Of a stretch of 64,000 bases of DNA, positions 10,399 through 23,497 are shown piece by piece. Position numbers and translations under genes: made by a program. The notes under the pieces were generated by a model, which had not been told where the DNA came from, made no database searches, and saw only the letters and a list, made by a program, of their open reading frames with translations. How positions within the stretch are numbered: position 1 is the stretch's first letter; every line of letters starts with the position of its first letter. This DNA comes from Qipengyuania gaetbuli (lineage in GTDB: Bacteria > Pseudomonadota > Alphaproteobacteria > Sphingomonadales > Sphingomonadaceae), in contig NZ_WTYF01000004.1 of the NCBI RefSeq assembly GCF_009827315.1, positions 2,108,001-2,172,000 of the forward strand, given 5' to 3'.

Positions 10399-10817
10399 TC
10401 AGTCACGCTCGACCGGAAGGCCCGCCTTTTCCCAGGCGAGGATGCCGCCTTCGAGGTGCACCGCATCGCGTCCGGTCGCATCGGCCAGCTTCTCTGCTGC
10501 CTCGGCAGAACGGCGCGCGGAACGACAATAGAGCACTCGCTCGGCCCCGCCCGTATCGGGCAGGGTAGCGGGGTTGAAGCTGTCGAGCGGGACGTTGATC
10601 GCGCCCTCCAGGTGGCCTTCGGCGAATTCTTCCGGCGTGCGCACGTCGATCAGCTGGATCTGCTCGCCAGCCTCGATGCGCGTGGCGAGTGCCTTGGCCT
10701 CGATGGTCAGCGCGCCGGCAAGGTGCGGCGCGGCGACATCGTCGTCCGCGGTGGTCGCACCTGCCGAGCAGGCGGCGAGCAGGCCCGCCGCCGCAAGGGC
10801 AAGGAGCGACCGCAGCA

Positions 10818-10821
<4 letters not shown>
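10399..10821 (-). CDS. rhodanese-domain lipoprotein
   Basis: A 140-residue protein with a lipoprotein signal (lipobox LLAAC near residue 18) and one rhodanese domain: [20 protein letters not shown] and the active-site loop YCRSARRS, whose Cys would carry a persulfide. It is expected in the periplasm, anchored to a membrane. Its start overlaps the acnA stop (ATGA), so it is translated from the same message. The role may be sulfur transfer or thiol homeostasis; the link to aconitase is unclear. Confidence 0.9.
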
Positions 10822-13490
<2,669 letters not shown>

Positions 13491-13719
13491 GCGCGCATTC
13501 GTCCTTGATCTAGAATGGGGCCTTTCGCGCCTGTGCGGGCGGGCGGGCACAATGTGCCGCGCACCTGCGCCGAGACGGGCGAAAAATCAAGGGCCGCCGC
13601 CTAGGCAAAACGTCTCATCGGGAACAAAACTGCCGCTTCATGGCTTATTAAGGCAAAATTGGGGCAACGGCGCCGGATGGCCAGTCCAGTCGAGGCGCGG
13701 CCCGCCAGAGGAGCATGAC

Positions 13720-13887
13720 ATGACTGCCCAGTCGCAGGCGCACACCCGTTCGCGCCGCACCCTTCGTATCGCCGTAACTGCAGCCGCGCTTGGCGTGATC
13801 GGCTGTTTCAGCGCCGCCTTCACATGCGCCGGAAACACCGCGCAGGCGAGCGAACAGCCCGATACGCTGATCGCCGCTGTCCGCTAA
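13720..13887 (+). CDS. small exported or membrane protein, unknown
   Basis: A 55-residue frame with a strong Shine-Dalgarno (AGAGGAG) six bases before the ATG. A basic N-terminus (HTRSRRTLR) precedes a hydrophobic stretch (IAVTAAALGVIGCFSAAFTC), then a short polar tail. It may be a signal peptide with a ~20-residue mature peptide or a single-span membrane protein. The stop overlaps that of the convergent transporter gene. The good ribosome binding site is the main reason to believe it. Confidence 0.6.
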   Translation: MTAQSQAHTRSRRTLRIAVTAAALGVIGCFSAAFTCAGNTAQASEQPDTLIAAVR

Positions 13888-14768
13888 AGCGCGGTCTGTT
13901 CGGTCCGGCGGCGGGTCGCGATCCAGCAGCCGATGACGATCAGCACTGCCCCTGCCACGGTCAGGGGGCGGATCGGTTCGGCAAAGAACAGCCAGCCGAA
14001 CAGCGAGGCCCACAGGAAGCCGGTGTATTCGATCGGCACCAACCGCTGCGTCTCGCTGCGGGCGTAGGCCCAGATGAAGAGCATGGCGGCGAGGATCGCC
14101 AGCACGGCGGCAAGGCCGAGCAGCATGACCGTCTCGCGGTCTGGCAGGACCAGCAGGAAGGGCGCGCCGACGCCGAGCACCAGCGTCACCGTACCGTTCT
14201 GGAAGGTGCTCGCCTCGAGCGGCGAGGACACCAGCGCCTGTTGCCGCTGGAGGATGAGATTCCAGGCGAACAGGACGGCGGATACCAGTACCAGAGCGAT
14301 GCCGAAGGCGGCATCCCCGTCCAGCCGTTCGCGCCCGATGCGGCCCGCCACGATCACGATCACGCCGACAAGGCCAAGGACCGTCCCGGCAACAGCGCGC
14401 GGGCGGATGACCTCCCCCAGCAGCAGCCGCGCGAGATAAAGCGCGATCAGCGGCGCGACGAAGCTGATGGCAATGGCTTCGGCGAGCGGCAGGTAGACCA
14501 ACGAGGCGAAGAAGCTCCACCCCATGAAGGCAATGACCGTGCCGCGCACCAGATGGATGCGTAGCACGCGGCCCCTCGGGAAGACCCTTGTGCGCCACCA
14601 CCAAATCGGTGCCAGCAGCACGCTGCCCATCATGCAGCGCAGCAGGAAGGCGCTGTAGGCCCCGATCGCCAGCGCGCCGCCCTTCATCACGGCATCCATC
14701 GCCGCGAACAGCGCGATTCCCAGCGTTGCCGCCAGTACCGGGCGGATCGAGTTGTCCTGCGCGCTCAT
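13884..14768 (-). CDS. EamA/DMT-family transporter
   Basis: A 294-residue protein with about ten hydrophobic helices in two tandem EamA repeats, as in the drug/metabolite transporter superfamily. Typical features are the Pro-containing helix end FVAPLIALYLARLLLGEVI in the first half and the equivalent YTGFLWASLFGWLFFAEPI in the second. The substrate cannot be read from the sequence; related proteins export amino acids, purines or riboflavin. It stands alone. Confidence 0.9.
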   Translation of the reverse strand: MSAQDNSIRPVLAATLGIALFAAMDAVMKGGALAIGAYSAFLLRCMMGSVLLAPIWWWRTRVFPRGRVLRIHLVRGTVIAFMGWSFFASLVYLPLAEAIAISFVAPLIALYLARLLLGEVIRPRAVAGTVLGLVGVIVIVAGRIGRERLDGDAAFGIALVLVSAVLFAWNLILQRQQALVSSPLEASTFQNGTVTLVLGVGAPFLLVLPDRETVMLLGLAAVLAILAAMLFIWAYARSETQRLVPIEYTGFLWASLFGWLFFAEPIRPLTVAGAVLIVIGCWIATRRRTEQTAL

Positions 14769-14900
14769 GCCGGGCGGGCATATTACGGGCAGGCGAGAAG
14801 GTCACGCCGGTTCATCCTTGTGCAAGCCGCACACGTGGATAAAGGGCCAAACAATTGCTAATGAAGGTCGATCCGAAACGGACGGCATCCGGTGGGCTGA

Positions 14901-16301
14901 ATGACTATCAAGACTCTTCTTCTTTCCGGCGCGGCTGGCGCCATTCTTCTCGCAGGCACTGCGCAGGCGCAGAACAGCGCGCCCGAAAGCCTCCTGCCTG
15001 CCTCCAAGGCGCAGCCGGCCAAGCCCGCCCCGGCAAAGCAGCAGAGCGTCGATGAAGCCTTCGGCGATATCCGCATGGAAAGCGGCGAAGTCGTACAGGA
15101 AGTCCCCTCGCTCGAAGGCATCTGGAGCGTCGAACAGGTCGAGGCGCTGCTCGCCTATATCCCGACCGTTGCCGCCGAAGGGCTGAACCCGGCCGATTAC
15201 CGCGCCGACGAGCTCAGCGAACTGCTGACCGTCAAGGGGCCGGGCGGCGAGGTGAACCGCATGGCGAGCGAGATCTTCGTCTGGCTGGTCGAGGATTTGC
15301 GCGACGGGCGCACGCCGATGGAATCGCGCCGCCAGTGGTTCGTCATCGATCCCGATGCGGACCGCCTGCCGACCTGGAAGCTGCTGGAAGACGCGCTGGC
15401 GAGCGGCGACATCGCCGGTACGCTCGATTCGCTCGATCCCGTGCATCCCGATTACGACAAGCTGCGCACCGAACTGGCATCGGCCAAGGATCCTGCCAAG
15501 CGCAAGCTGATCCGCGCCAACATGGACCGCTGGCGCTGGCTGCCGCAGGACCTCGGCAAGCAGTACCTCTTGACCAACGTGCCCGAATACAAGCTGCGGC
15601 TGACCGTGAACGGGCGCATCATCAAGAGCTACCGCACCATCGTCGGCAAGCCGGGCCGCACCGCGACCCCGCAGCTGGCCGAAATGGTCGAAGCAGTCAT
15701 CTACAACCCGACCTGGACCGTTCCGCAGTCGATCGTGAAGGGCGAAGGCCTGGGCGCGAAGGTGCTGGGCAATCCCGGCTGGGCCAAGGCTGCCGGATAC
15801 AAGGCGACCAAGGGCGCCAATGGCTGGGTCACCGTGGTTCAGCAGCCGGGGCCGCAGAACGCGCTCGGCCTGATGAAGCTCGACATGCCCAATCCGCACG
15901 CGATCTTCCTGCACGATACGCCCAACCGCAATCTGTTCGCGCAGGACAACCGCGCGCTCAGCCACGGCTGCATCCGCGTGCAGGGTGCGCGCGAACTGGC
16001 CATGACCATGTCGATGCTTGGCAATGCCAAGAGCAAGGAAGACCTGCCGCTGATCCAGCAGGAAGTGTCCGAAATCACCGCCAGCGGCGAATACACGCGC
16101 TATGCGATGGACAAGCAGTGGCCGGTCTACATCACCTATTTCACCATGGCGAGCGACGTCGACGGGGTGATGAAGACCTTCGGCGACATCTACGACCGCG
16201 ATGCGCCCGTGCTGGCCGCACTCGATGCGCCGCGCCAGTCGAACCGCGCCCGCGAGACGAGCGAGGAAGTCGTCGAGATCGTCGACGACATGCAGACCTG
16301 A
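14901..16301 (+). CDS. L,D-transpeptidase (YcbB/LdtD-like, YkuD domain)
   Basis: A 466-residue exported protein (signal peptide to about residue 23, TAQAQ). The scaffold domain lies at about 60-200 and the YkuD catalytic domain at about 220-390. The active site is HDTPNRNLF...SHGCIRVQG, with Cys as nucleophile. Such enzymes make 3-3 crosslinks in peptidoglycan or attach proteins to it. The length and scaffold domain match the LdtD class. A second, unrelated L,D-transpeptidase lies convergently downstream. Confidence 0.92.
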   Translation: MTIKTLLLSGAAGAILLAGTAQAQNSAPESLLPASKAQPAKPAPAKQQSVDEAFGDIRMESGEVVQEVPSLEGIWSVEQVEALLAYIPTVAAEGLNPADYRADELSELLTVKGPGGEVNRMASEIFVWLVEDLRDGRTPMESRRQWFVIDPDADRLPTWKLLEDALASGDIAGTLDSLDPVHPDYDKLRTELASAKDPAKRKLIRANMDRWRWLPQDLGKQYLLTNVPEYKLRLTVNGRIIKSYRTIVGKPGRTATPQLAEMVEAVIYNPTWTVPQSIVKGEGLGAKVLGNPGWAKAAGYKATKGANGWVTVVQQPGPQNALGLMKLDMPNPHAIFLHDTPNRNLFAQDNRALSHGCIRVQGARELAMTMSMLGNAKSKEDLPLIQQEVSEITASGEYTRYAMDKQWPVYITYFTMASDVDGVMKTFGDIYDRDAPVLAALDAPRQSNRARETSEEVVEIVDDMQT

Positions 16302-16319
16302 GCGGTTAGGGGATAGGGC

Positions 16320-17027
16320 CTAGAAGAGGCCGGGATTGGTGCGCTCGAACGTGCCGCCACCCGGCCGCAGGAGCAGGTCCATCTGCGCCATCGGTGGAGG
16401 CAGCTGGCTGCCGTCCGCTTCGAGACCGAGGCTTTCGGCAAACAGCAGGCGTCCGCCGCTCAGCTTCAGCAGCACCTTGTCGAACTGGTCGGGGCCGAGC
16501 GCGAAACACCCGTTCGACCGGCCGAGCCGCCCGTAGCGCGAGATATGTTCGGGCCGCGCATATTCGGCCGGATGCATCACGATGGCGCGGGGCAGTGCGT
16601 TGGAATTGGTCGGGTCCAGCCCGTCCAGCCTGATCGAGGTGCCGTAGCGCCCGCGATACCAGCTGCGCGTCATGTAAGCGCCGCGGCTGGTCGCTTCGCT
16701 CCCTTCGATGTTGGAATAACGCTTCAGCCAGCCGTCGTGTTCGCCGTCGGAACCCGTGCCGTGAGTGACGAAGAAGCTTTCCACCCGTTCGTTGTCAAGA
16801 TCGACGAAGTGGAATCGTTCCTTGGCCGAATGGAGGCCGAAATCGGCAATGCCGACGATATCCTTCTTCCAGATATCCGCGCCCACGCGGTCCAGCTGGC
16901 GGCGGGCGATCTCGATGAGCTTGCGGTCGCGCGAGGAGGTCGGATTGACCTGCGCAAAGACGCGCGCGGGCAGCGCGGCAGCGGTTGCGGCTGCAATGGT
17001 ACCCTTGATGAGATCGCGACGCTTCAT
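16320..17027 (-). CDS. murein L,D-transpeptidase family protein (YkuD_2), Tat-exported
   Basis: A 235-residue protein with a twin-arginine type signal ([20 protein letters not shown], cleavage near VFAQ). The catalytic-domain family signature includes [20 protein letters not shown], the His in IVMHPAEY and the nucleophile in [12 protein letters not shown]. It is about the usual size for the YkuD_2 family, distinct from the YcbB class. It overlaps the preceding HDAC-family gene by four bases, and probably shares its transcript. Confidence 0.88.
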   Translation of the reverse strand: MKRRDLIKGTIAAATAAALPARVFAQVNPTSSRDRKLIEIARRQLDRVGADIWKKDIVGIADFGLHSAKERFHFVDLDNERVESFFVTHGTGSDGEHDGWLKRYSNIEGSEATSRGAYMTRSWYRGRYGTSIRLDGLDPTNSNALPRAIVMHPAEYARPEHISRYGRLGRSNGCFALGPDQFDKVLLKLSGGRLLFAESLGLEADGSQLPPPMAQMDLLLRPGGGTFERTNPGLF

Positions 17028-17944
17028 GGTTTCTGGCTTATAACATAGGACGTGCTGCGCGAAAATGAATGGTCGAATGCGACATTCGCCTGCGCGCAGG
17101 TGAGCATGGAACGCGCGTGCCGCCGTGCGACTTCCAGCGGATCGGTCCCGTATCCGCCACCAAGCGTACTTGCGAGCGGGAGTCCACGCCCGCGCACCGC
17201 GTTCACGACGAAGCGGTCGCGAGCCGCGATACCTTCATCGCTCAGGGCCAGCCGGCCCAGCCGGTCGTCCGCATGGACGTCCACACCGGCTTGGTACAAC
17301 ACGATATCCGGCGCGAAGCTGTCGAGGACCTGCGGCAGCTGGCGTTCCAGCGCCTCCAGATAGCCGTCGTCGTCCGTCCCGTCGGCCAGCGGCACGTCGA
17401 GGCTGGAGCGCGCCTTGCGCAGGGGGAAGTTCTTTTCCGCGTGGAGCGACAGGGTGAAAATGTCGTCGCGCCCTGCCGTCAGGCTGGCGGTCCCGTCGCC
17501 CTGGTGCACGTCGAGATCGACCACCAGCACGCGGCCCGCATCGCCTTGTGCAATCAGGCGGTTGGCGCAGACGGCAAGGTCGTTGAACACGCAGTAACCC
17601 GCGCCGGTATCGTGCAGCGCGTGGTGGCTACCGGCAGCGGAATTGGCTGCATAGCCATACTCGAAGGCAAGCTGCGCTGCGAGCCAGGTGCCGCCATTGG
17701 TATGCGTTACGCGGCTGGCGATATGCGGGGTGACGGGAAAGCCGATGCGGCGCTCCTTCTCTGGCGGGACCGCGGCGCTCAGCACTTCCTCAACGTAAGC
17801 GGGGCAATGGACCGCCTCCAGCCACTGGCGCGGGCAGGACGGGGGCGCGTGTTCGGTTATCGGCTCGCCGCTTTCGCGCAGCATCTGTATGACCGCCCGG
17901 TACTTGTCGAAGCGGAAGGTCCCGCGAGCGGGCGCGGGCGCCAT
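17024..17944 (-). CDS. histone deacetylase superfamily protein (acetylpolyamine/AcuC-like)
   Basis: A Zn-dependent deacetylase of the arginase-deacetylase fold. Visible elements are the His pair in [20 protein letters not shown], the Zn ligands in [10 protein letters not shown], Asp in [11 protein letters not shown] and the GGGYG active-site loop. Bacterial members deacetylate polyamines, acetoin-related metabolites or lysines. The coordinates use the first ATG (306 residues), but homology-like sequence continues upstream in frame: [10 protein letters not shown] precedes this ATG and looks like the family N-terminus. The likely true start is an ATC at 17974, with GAGGG upstream (see findings). 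Confidence 0.9.
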   Translation of the reverse strand: MAPAPARGTFRFDKYRAVIQMLRESGEPITEHAPPSCPRQWLEAVHCPAYVEEVLSAAVPPEKERRIGFPVTPHIASRVTHTNGGTWLAAQLAFEYGYAANSAAGSHHALHDTGAGYCVFNDLAVCANRLIAQGDAGRVLVVDLDVHQGDGTASLTAGRDDIFTLSLHAEKNFPLRKARSSLDVPLADGTDDDGYLEALERQLPQVLDSFAPDIVLYQAGVDVHADDRLGRLALSDEGIAARDRFVVNAVRGRGLPLASTLGGGYGTDPLEVARRHARSMLTCAQANVAFDHSFSRSTSYVISQKP

Positions 17945-17984
17945 GTAATCGACGTGGTGGACGACGTGGAGGATGGGGCGCCCT

Positions 17985-19406
17985 CTAGCCTGCCTGCGCC
18001 TCTGCGGCAGCCTTCGCCGCCAGCTTCTGGAGGTTCGGCATGGCCGCCATCACCGCCCCCTGCATTTCGGCAATGATGCTGAGCCGCTCGGGCGCTGTTT
18101 CGCGCAGCTGGCGGATCGTCGGGGCCGAGGGATCGAGACGCGATGCAGCGAGGAATTCCGATACCTTGGGGTTCTGCGCCCAGGTGAAGCGGTTGATGCC
18201 GGTGCCGAGGATGATGCCGGAATAGCCGTCGATATTGTCGATGAAGGACACCGGGCGGCAGAGCGCGTTCTTCTCCTCGTCGGTGTCGAAATTCGCCTCG
18301 ATGAAGGCGCTGACTGCGGAATTGAGCGTTACCAGCGGGACATGCAGCAATTGCAGCACGATGCGGTCGCCCTGCCATTGCGGCGCGACGGGCTTTGGCC
18401 GGACGGCCGAAGCAGTGCAGTCGATGTAGAGCGTGCCTTCGGGCATCGCGACCTCGCCGCCCTGGAGCACCATGCGCCCAGGCTCGACCGCTTCGACGCG
18501 GCCCATGCGCACAACGTTGCCGATGCCGCGCAGCCGGTCGACCTCGCCCTGCGAGATCGTGGCGTAGTGGAACATCTCCGGCTCCACGTCGCGGTCGATG
18601 CGCAGCATCACGCCGTCGCGTTCCAGCTGGTGGAAGATCTCCGCGCCGCTAGTGGCAGCGGCGGCGGCCTTCATGATGCTGATCTGTCCCCCGATGGTGC
18701 TGTCGAAGAACTGTTCGCCCGGTTGCACGGTAGCGCGGTTGATCAGCCAGCTTTCGCGCGGTTTCACCCAGGTAATGCTGTCGGCCGGAATGCCCGCCTC
18801 CAGCAGCCAGATGCCCGTGTCCATCGCGGTCTTGCCTGCGCCGAGGATGCAGTAATGCGGCGGCAGCGGCCCGCTCTTCCACAGGTCCGGCAACGCGCCG
18901 GGCACGACGACGCGTACGCCGTCGGCGACCGTGAAGGCGCGCTTGTGGGTCGAGGGGACGGAGGTTTCGAAATAGGTCGTGTCGACCAGCTTGCGGTTGA
19001 CCGTCACCTGAGTCTCCTCGCCCGAGAAGATGTTCCGGAAGCCCCGCTCGCCGTCATATTCGCTGTTCGGGAAATACTGCACCCGGCCCGTGGGGAGCAG
19101 GTGATCGCGCATGACGGATTGGAAATAGGCCAGGACTTCGGCCCCGCTCGCCAGTTCGAAAAAGCCCTTGTTGGGACCGGCCTCGTCGATCCGGTCCTGC
19201 CCCAGCGGCACACGGTTTACCCCGTAGGACGAGCTTGGCTGGTGCAGCGCGACGAAGGAATAGGCATCGTTCCAGTGCCCGCCGGGCGCCGAATGGCGGT
19301 CGATCATCACTACCGTCGCCTCTTCGTCCTGTTCGAGCAGCGTGTCGACGAAGGAGAGCGCGGTCGCGCCCGCCCCGATGACCAGGTAATCCGCTTCGAG
19401 AGCCAT
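17985..19406 (-). CDS. FAD/NAD(P)-binding oxidoreductase
   Basis: A 473-residue flavoprotein. The FAD-binding Rossmann motif is at the N-terminus ([16 protein letters not shown]), with [18 protein letters not shown] next, as in flavin monooxygenases. A second nucleotide motif ([13 protein letters not shown]) lies near residue 175. The C-terminal part is mainly helical. The substrate is unknown. The start at 19406 has GGAGA nine bases upstream; longer in-frame starts run into the thioredoxin-like gene. The stop lies 11 bases from the likely HDAC start, so the two genes are probably one transcript. Confidence 0.85.
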   Translation of the reverse strand: MALEADYLVIGAGATALSFVDTLLEQDEEATVVMIDRHSAPGGHWNDAYSFVALHQPSSSYGVNRVPLGQDRIDEAGPNKGFFELASGAEVLAYFQSVMRDHLLPTGRVQYFPNSEYDGERGFRNIFSGEETQVTVNRKLVDTTYFETSVPSTHKRAFTVADGVRVVVPGALPDLWKSGPLPPHYCILGAGKTAMDTGIWLLEAGIPADSITWVKPRESWLINRATVQPGEQFFDSTIGGQISIMKAAAAATSGAEIFHQLERDGVMLRIDRDVEPEMFHYATISQGEVDRLRGIGNVVRMGRVEAVEPGRMVLQGGEVAMPEGTLYIDCTASAVRPKPVAPQWQGDRIVLQLLHVPLVTLNSAVSAFIEANFDTDEEKNALCRPVSFIDNIDGYSGIILGTGINRFTWAQNPKVSEFLAASRLDPSAPTIRQLRETAPERLSIIAEMQGAVMAAMPNLQKLAAKAAAEAQAG

Positions 19407-19419
19407 TGCGCCGTATCTC

Positions 19420-19914
19420 CTATCCGGCGAGGCCGACCAGTTCCTCGTAGATTGCATCCTCGCTGCGACTCGCAGCATTGCGCCACGTCGTTGCCGTGTC
19501 CGCATTGACCAGTGTGCCGTCGGCGGTGACGACCAGCAAGTTCGGCGTGCCGGGCAGTTCATCCAAGCCGAAGCGTTGCGCGATGTCGAGATTGTGCCCG
19601 TCGCCCGTCTGGGGAAGGCCGACGTTGACGTAGACGAGTTCGTACCTGCGCTCGACCAGTTCGGCGAACCGCGGTGTTTCCAGCCAGCCTGCCAGCGCGC
19701 GGCTGTCGTGGCACCAGTTCCCGCCCATCACCAGCAGCAGGCGCGTGCCCCGCTCGGACGCGCGGGCAAGCGCTGCATCGACTTCGCCCATCGGGTTCTT
19801 CGTCACAGCGTAGGGCCGTGCCTCGGGATGGGCCGGCGCGGCAGCTTCGGGAACGGTGGCGCAGGCAGCGAGCGAGAGGCTGGCGAGCAGGAGGAGCGGT
19901 GTGCGGTGCATCAC
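19420..19914 (-). CDS. thioredoxin-like lipoprotein
   Basis: A 164-residue protein with a lipobox (SLAAC near residue 18) and a thioredoxin-fold domain. The active-site region reads GGNWCHDSRALAGWL, with a single Cys where thioredoxins have CxxC, so it is a WCHDS-type variant. LPGTPNLLVV holds the cis-Pro loop. It may bind or transfer thiols in the periplasm rather than act as a classical disulfide reductase. It lies 13 bp upstream of the FAD oxidoreductase in the same direction. Confidence 0.82.
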   Translation of the reverse strand: MMHRTPLLLLASLSLAACATVPEAAAPAHPEARPYAVTKNPMGEVDAALARASERGTRLLLVMGGNWCHDSRALAGWLETPRFAELVERRYELVYVNVGLPQTGDGHNLDIAQRFGLDELPGTPNLLVVTADGTLVNADTATTWRNAASRSEDAIYEELVGLAG

Positions 19915-19961
19915 CGGTTCTTAGCGAGCGTCATGCCGGGCCGAAAGCCCCGCCTTCGCAA

Positions 19962-20507
19962 TCACATGTTGGACAGCACCATCTGCCCGCCGCGGATTTC
20001 CACGCTGCGGACATGGGCTAGGTAGCTCTGGCCGAGCAGCGAGACGTCCAGTCCTTCGGGAATGATGATCGCCTCGACATTGCGGGCAGTGATGCCGCCG
20101 ACATCGATTTCGGGGATGCGCCGGATGACGCCGTGGACATCGCCGCTCGCACCGCGGCCGACGACGGCGACCTCGTGCTGTTCCCAGCTCAGACCAGCCG
20201 CGCGGGCATCGTCCCCGGTCAGCGCCACGACCGATGCGCCGGTGTCGACGATGACGTTGAACTTTGCCGCGCCCACGCTCGCGCTGGAATAATAGTGGCC
20301 GTCGCCCGCGCGTTCGAGGCGGACTTCGCCGTACCATTCACCGCCCTGCTGGGCCTCGATCACCGCATCGCTCGACCACGGGTTGGGCGAGGAGTTGAAG
20401 CGTTTCACCTCTCCCGGCTCCTCGGCGGCCACGCCCGGGTGGTCGCGCACGGCGAACGCGGCGAGGCCCGAAATGGCGGCAACGATGAAGAGCAGCGGCC
20501 TGATCAT
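19962..20507 (-). CDS. retropepsin-like aspartic protease (clan AA, DTGA family)
   Basis: A 181-residue protein with an N-terminal signal or anchor (LLFIVAAISGLAAFAV) and a single-domain aspartyl protease fold: the catalytic motif FNVIVDTGASVVALTG, the flap region and the C-terminal hydrophobic motif SLLGQSYLAHV. One domain implies a homodimer, as in retropepsins. Members are common in alphaproteobacteria as periplasmic membrane-anchored proteins of unknown substrate. Confidence 0.88.
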   Translation of the reverse strand: MIRPLLFIVAAISGLAAFAVRDHPGVAAEEPGEVKRFNSSPNPWSSDAVIEAQQGGEWYGEVRLERAGDGHYYSSASVGAAKFNVIVDTGASVVALTGDDARAAGLSWEQHEVAVVGRGASGDVHGVIRRIPEIDVGGITARNVEAIIIPEGLDVSLLGQSYLAHVRSVEIRGGQMVLSNM

Positions 20508-20531
20508 GGCCGCAAACCTAACGGGAAGGGA

Positions 20532-21287
20532 TTAAACCGCCGTAAAGCCCGCGTCGTCGCCCTTGTCGAGCGGTTCGGACAGCGGGCGATAACCGTGGTG
20601 GATCGCGGTGCCCCATGCGCCTGCCAACAGGCCGACGACGAGACTGTCGAAGACCATCAGCGCCCAGACCAGAGCCTTGTCCGCGCCCATTGCCCAGACG
20701 TGGTTCTGCGAGTGCAGCCACATCAGCGGGACGAGGACGATGGCCGAGAAGATCACGATCCGCAGCGCTGCGCCCCAGCCAGAGCGATAGACGGAGGCAA
20801 GGGTTGTAGACCGGTCCCCGACCAGTCCTGCGATCAGCATGACGAAGATCGGTAGAGTAATGATGCTGAAGGCGATCGAGATCGCCTGGACGGTCGTTTC
20901 GCCATAGTGCGCAGTGCCGATTTCGAGGCCCGTGCTGGCCAGCCCCACCACGATATTGGCGACCAAGGCGATCCCGAAGACCTTCCACGCGATGCCCTTC
21001 ATCGACCACCAGGGCAAACCTTCGCGCCGCGCGGCCCAGAAGCGGATCGCGGCGAGGATGGCGATCAAATAGCCGGCGAGCTTGGCATAGCCGAAGGCCC
21101 AGCGCGTCTCGCCGTTCGATACTGCACGCGCGCTCTCGATATCGTCGAACATGTCCAGGTTGATCTCGGCCACGTGCTGGATGAATTCCGGCACGATCGC
21201 GATGAGGGGGATGATCGGCGCAAGCAGCCAGATGCGGCCGCTGTCGCGCAGGACATCAGCGAGGCGGTTCGCGAATGCCTTGATCAC
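20532..21287 (-). CDS. multi-spanning membrane protein, unknown
   Basis: A 251-residue protein with about six hydrophobic helices (for example [72 protein letters not shown]). I do not recognise a family. The GTG start overlaps the ispG stop by four bases, so it is the second gene of an ispG transcript. Confidence 0.8.
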   Translation of the reverse strand: MIKAFANRLADVLRDSGRIWLLAPIIPLIAIVPEFIQHVAEINLDMFDDIESARAVSNGETRWAFGYAKLAGYLIAILAAIRFWAARREGLPWWSMKGIAWKVFGIALVANIVVGLASTGLEIGTAHYGETTVQAISIAFSIITLPIFVMLIAGLVGDRSTTLASVYRSGWGAALRIVIFSAIVLVPLMWLHSQNHVWAMGADKALVWALMVFDSLVVGLLAGAWGTAIHHGYRPLSEPLDKGDDAGFTAV

Positions 21288-22423
21288 TCGGCGGCGACCG
21301 CGTGCGGATCGAAAGCGACCGCGTCACCGGCCTCGATGGCGGCAGCCTTTTCCTCCACCAGCCGGACGATGTGGTCGAGCATGTCCTCGTTCTCGATGTG
21401 GTGATCCTTCACGCCCGAGAGATAGACCATGTGCTTGCCATTGCCGCCGCCGGTCAGCCCGATGTCGGTCTCGCGCGCTTCGCCCGGACCGTTGACCACG
21501 CAGCCGAGGACCGAGAGGCTCATCGGCGTCTTGATGTGTTCGAGCCGCTTTTCCAGCGCCTCGACCGTGCGGATGACGTCGAAACCCTGGCGCGAACAGC
21601 TGGGGCAGGAGACGACGCGCACGCCGCGAGTCCTGAGGCCGAGCGCCTTCAGCATTTCGAAGCCGACTTTCACTTCCTGCTCCGGCTCGGCCGACAGCGA
21701 CACGCGGATCGTGTCGCCGATGCCCGCCCACAGCAGGCTGCCGATACCGATGGAGGACTTGACCGTCCCGCCGATGAGTCCGCCCGCTTCGGTGATGCCG
21801 AGATGCAGCGGGCAGTCCACCGCTTCGGCAAGGCCGTGATAGGCCGCGACCGCAAGGAACACGTCGGACGCCTTCACCGCGACCTTGTATTCGTGGAAAT
21901 CGTGGTCCTGCAGCAGCTTGATGTGGTCAAGCGCGCTTTCGATCAGCGCTTCGGGGCAGGGCTCGCCGTATTTTTCCAGCAGGTCCTTCTCGAGGCTGCC
22001 CGCGTTCACGCCGATGCGGATCGCGCAGCCGTTCGCCTTCGCGGCGCGCACGACTTCGGCAACCCGTTCGGACGAGCCGATATTGCCCGGGTTGATGCGC
22101 AGGCAGGCCGCGCCCTTGTCGGCCGCTTCGAGCGCGCGCTTGTAGTGGAAGTGGATGTCCGCAACGATCGGGACATTCGCTGCCTTGGTGATCTTGTCGA
22201 AATTCGCGGTCGCTTCCTCGGTCGGGCAGGACACGCGAATGATGTCGGCGCCCACATCCTCGCAGCGGCGGATCTGGTCGATCGTCGCCCCCACGTCTTC
22301 GGTGGGCGTATTGGTCATGGTCTGCACGGTAATCGGCGCATCGCCCCCGACAGGGACATTGCCGACCATGATCTGGCGGGACTGGCGGCGCTCGATAGTG
22401 CGCCAGGGACGTACGGATGACAT
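21284..22423 (-). CDS. ispG: 4-hydroxy-3-methylbut-2-enyl diphosphate synthase IspG
   Basis: Penultimate enzyme of the MEP isoprenoid pathway, a [4Fe-4S] protein converting MEcPP to HMBPP. The 379-residue protein has the TIM barrel ([30 protein letters not shown]) and the C-terminal cluster domain with Cys in [14 protein letters not shown] and [14 protein letters not shown], plus Glu in NGPGE. The start at 22423 gives MSSVRPW; a much longer open frame continues through the antisense strand of the divergent transporter but is not homologous there. Confidence 0.97.
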   Translation of the reverse strand: MSSVRPWRTIERRQSRQIMVGNVPVGGDAPITVQTMTNTPTEDVGATIDQIRRCEDVGADIIRVSCPTEEATANFDKITKAANVPIVADIHFHYKRALEAADKGAACLRINPGNIGSSERVAEVVRAAKANGCAIRIGVNAGSLEKDLLEKYGEPCPEALIESALDHIKLLQDHDFHEYKVAVKASDVFLAVAAYHGLAEAVDCPLHLGITEAGGLIGGTVKSSIGIGSLLWAGIGDTIRVSLSAEPEQEVKVGFEMLKALGLRTRGVRVVSCPSCSRQGFDVIRTVEALEKRLEHIKTPMSLSVLGCVVNGPGEARETDIGLTGGGNGKHMVYLSGVKDHHIENEDMLDHIVRLVEEKAAAIEAGDAVAFDPHAVAAE

Positions 22424-22492
22424 GGGGGCGATATAGAGGCGCTTCGATGAAGGGGCAATGACAGGCCGCACGACTTGGGGCATGAGACGCGC

Positions 22493-23494
22493 ATGAGCGA
22501 AGCGACCGACGAAATCTCGACCCAGGCCCCGCTGTTGTTCGGGCGCGTGATGGACGGCAAGGGCGGGGCCCGGCCGATCGGCTGGGACGAGGCGCAGGGA
22601 TGGACGCCACAGTCGCCGGACGAAGTGCTGTGGCTGCACCTTCGCCGCGATTTTGCAGGCACGCGCCTGTGGCTCGAAAACGAGCTCTGCATGCCCGAAC
22701 CCACTGCAGAGCTGCTGACCAGCGACCAGACCCGGCCGCGCGCCTTTCGCGAGGACGATACGCTGGTGGCGACGCTGAGGGGCATCAACTTCAATCCCGG
22801 CGCAGAGCCGGAAGACATGATCTCGATGCAGCTGTGGAGTGACGGCCAGCGCCTCATTACCCTGCGCCGCGCGCCGATGCAGACCCCGCGCGAGGTCATG
22901 GGCATGCTCGACCGCGGTGACGGCCCGCTCGACGCAGGTGGTACCATCACGCTGCTTGCGGAACTGCTCATCACCCGGATGAGCCAGTCGATCGTCGACA
23001 TGAACCAAGTGCTGGACGATCTCGAGGAAGAGGACCCGGAAAAGGACCCCGAAGGGATGCTGAAGCGCATCTCCACCATCCGGCGCAACTGCCTCAGCCT
23101 CAAGCGCCACATGGCCCCGCAGCACGAGGCGCTGGAACAGATCAGCCGCGATTCGCCCGACTGGTTCGAGGAAGAGGACCGCCGCGAGATCGCCGAAAGC
23201 ATCGCGCGCCTGCGGCGCTATCTCGACGATATCGACATCAGCAAGGAAAGCGCTGTCGTGCTGCAGGACGAACTGCGCGCCCGCAGCCTCGCCAGCAGCG
23301 AACACGCGACTTACATGCTGACCATTGTGGCAGGCATCTTCCTGCCACTGTCGTTCCTGACCGGCCTGCTCGGCATCAATGTCGGCGGTATGCCGGGAGC
23401 CGATAATCCCGAGGCGTTCTGGGTAGTGGTGACCGCTTGCCTTGCGGTTTTCGTTACGCTGATCGTGGTCTTCCGCCGCCTGCGCTGGCTCTAG
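22493..23494 (+). CDS. CorA/ZntB-family metal cation transporter
   Basis: A 333-residue protein with a cytoplasmic N-terminal domain, a long acidic helix region ([14 protein letters not shown]) and two C-terminal transmembrane helices. The first ends in the signature GINVGGMPG, where the GxN motif of the CorA superfamily is followed by a ZntB-like context. It probably moves Zn2+ or another divalent cation. The ATG at 22493 is preferred; the TTG 18 bp upstream is an alternative. It is divergent from ispG. Confidence 0.9.
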   Translation: MSEATDEISTQAPLLFGRVMDGKGGARPIGWDEAQGWTPQSPDEVLWLHLRRDFAGTRLWLENELCMPEPTAELLTSDQTRPRAFREDDTLVATLRGINFNPGAEPEDMISMQLWSDGQRLITLRRAPMQTPREVMGMLDRGDGPLDAGGTITLLAELLITRMSQSIVDMNQVLDDLEEEDPEKDPEGMLKRISTIRRNCLSLKRHMAPQHEALEQISRDSPDWFEEEDRREIAESIARLRRYLDDIDISKESAVVLQDELRARSLASSEHATYMLTIVAGIFLPLSFLTGLLGINVGGMPGADNPEAFWVVVTACLAVFVTLIVVFRRLRWL

Positions 23495-23497
23495 GCG

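Noticed and set aside
22424..23305. N-terminal extension of ispG to 673 codons
   Set aside because: The extra ~294 codons lie antisense to the CorA/ZntB-like gene and lack IspG homology.
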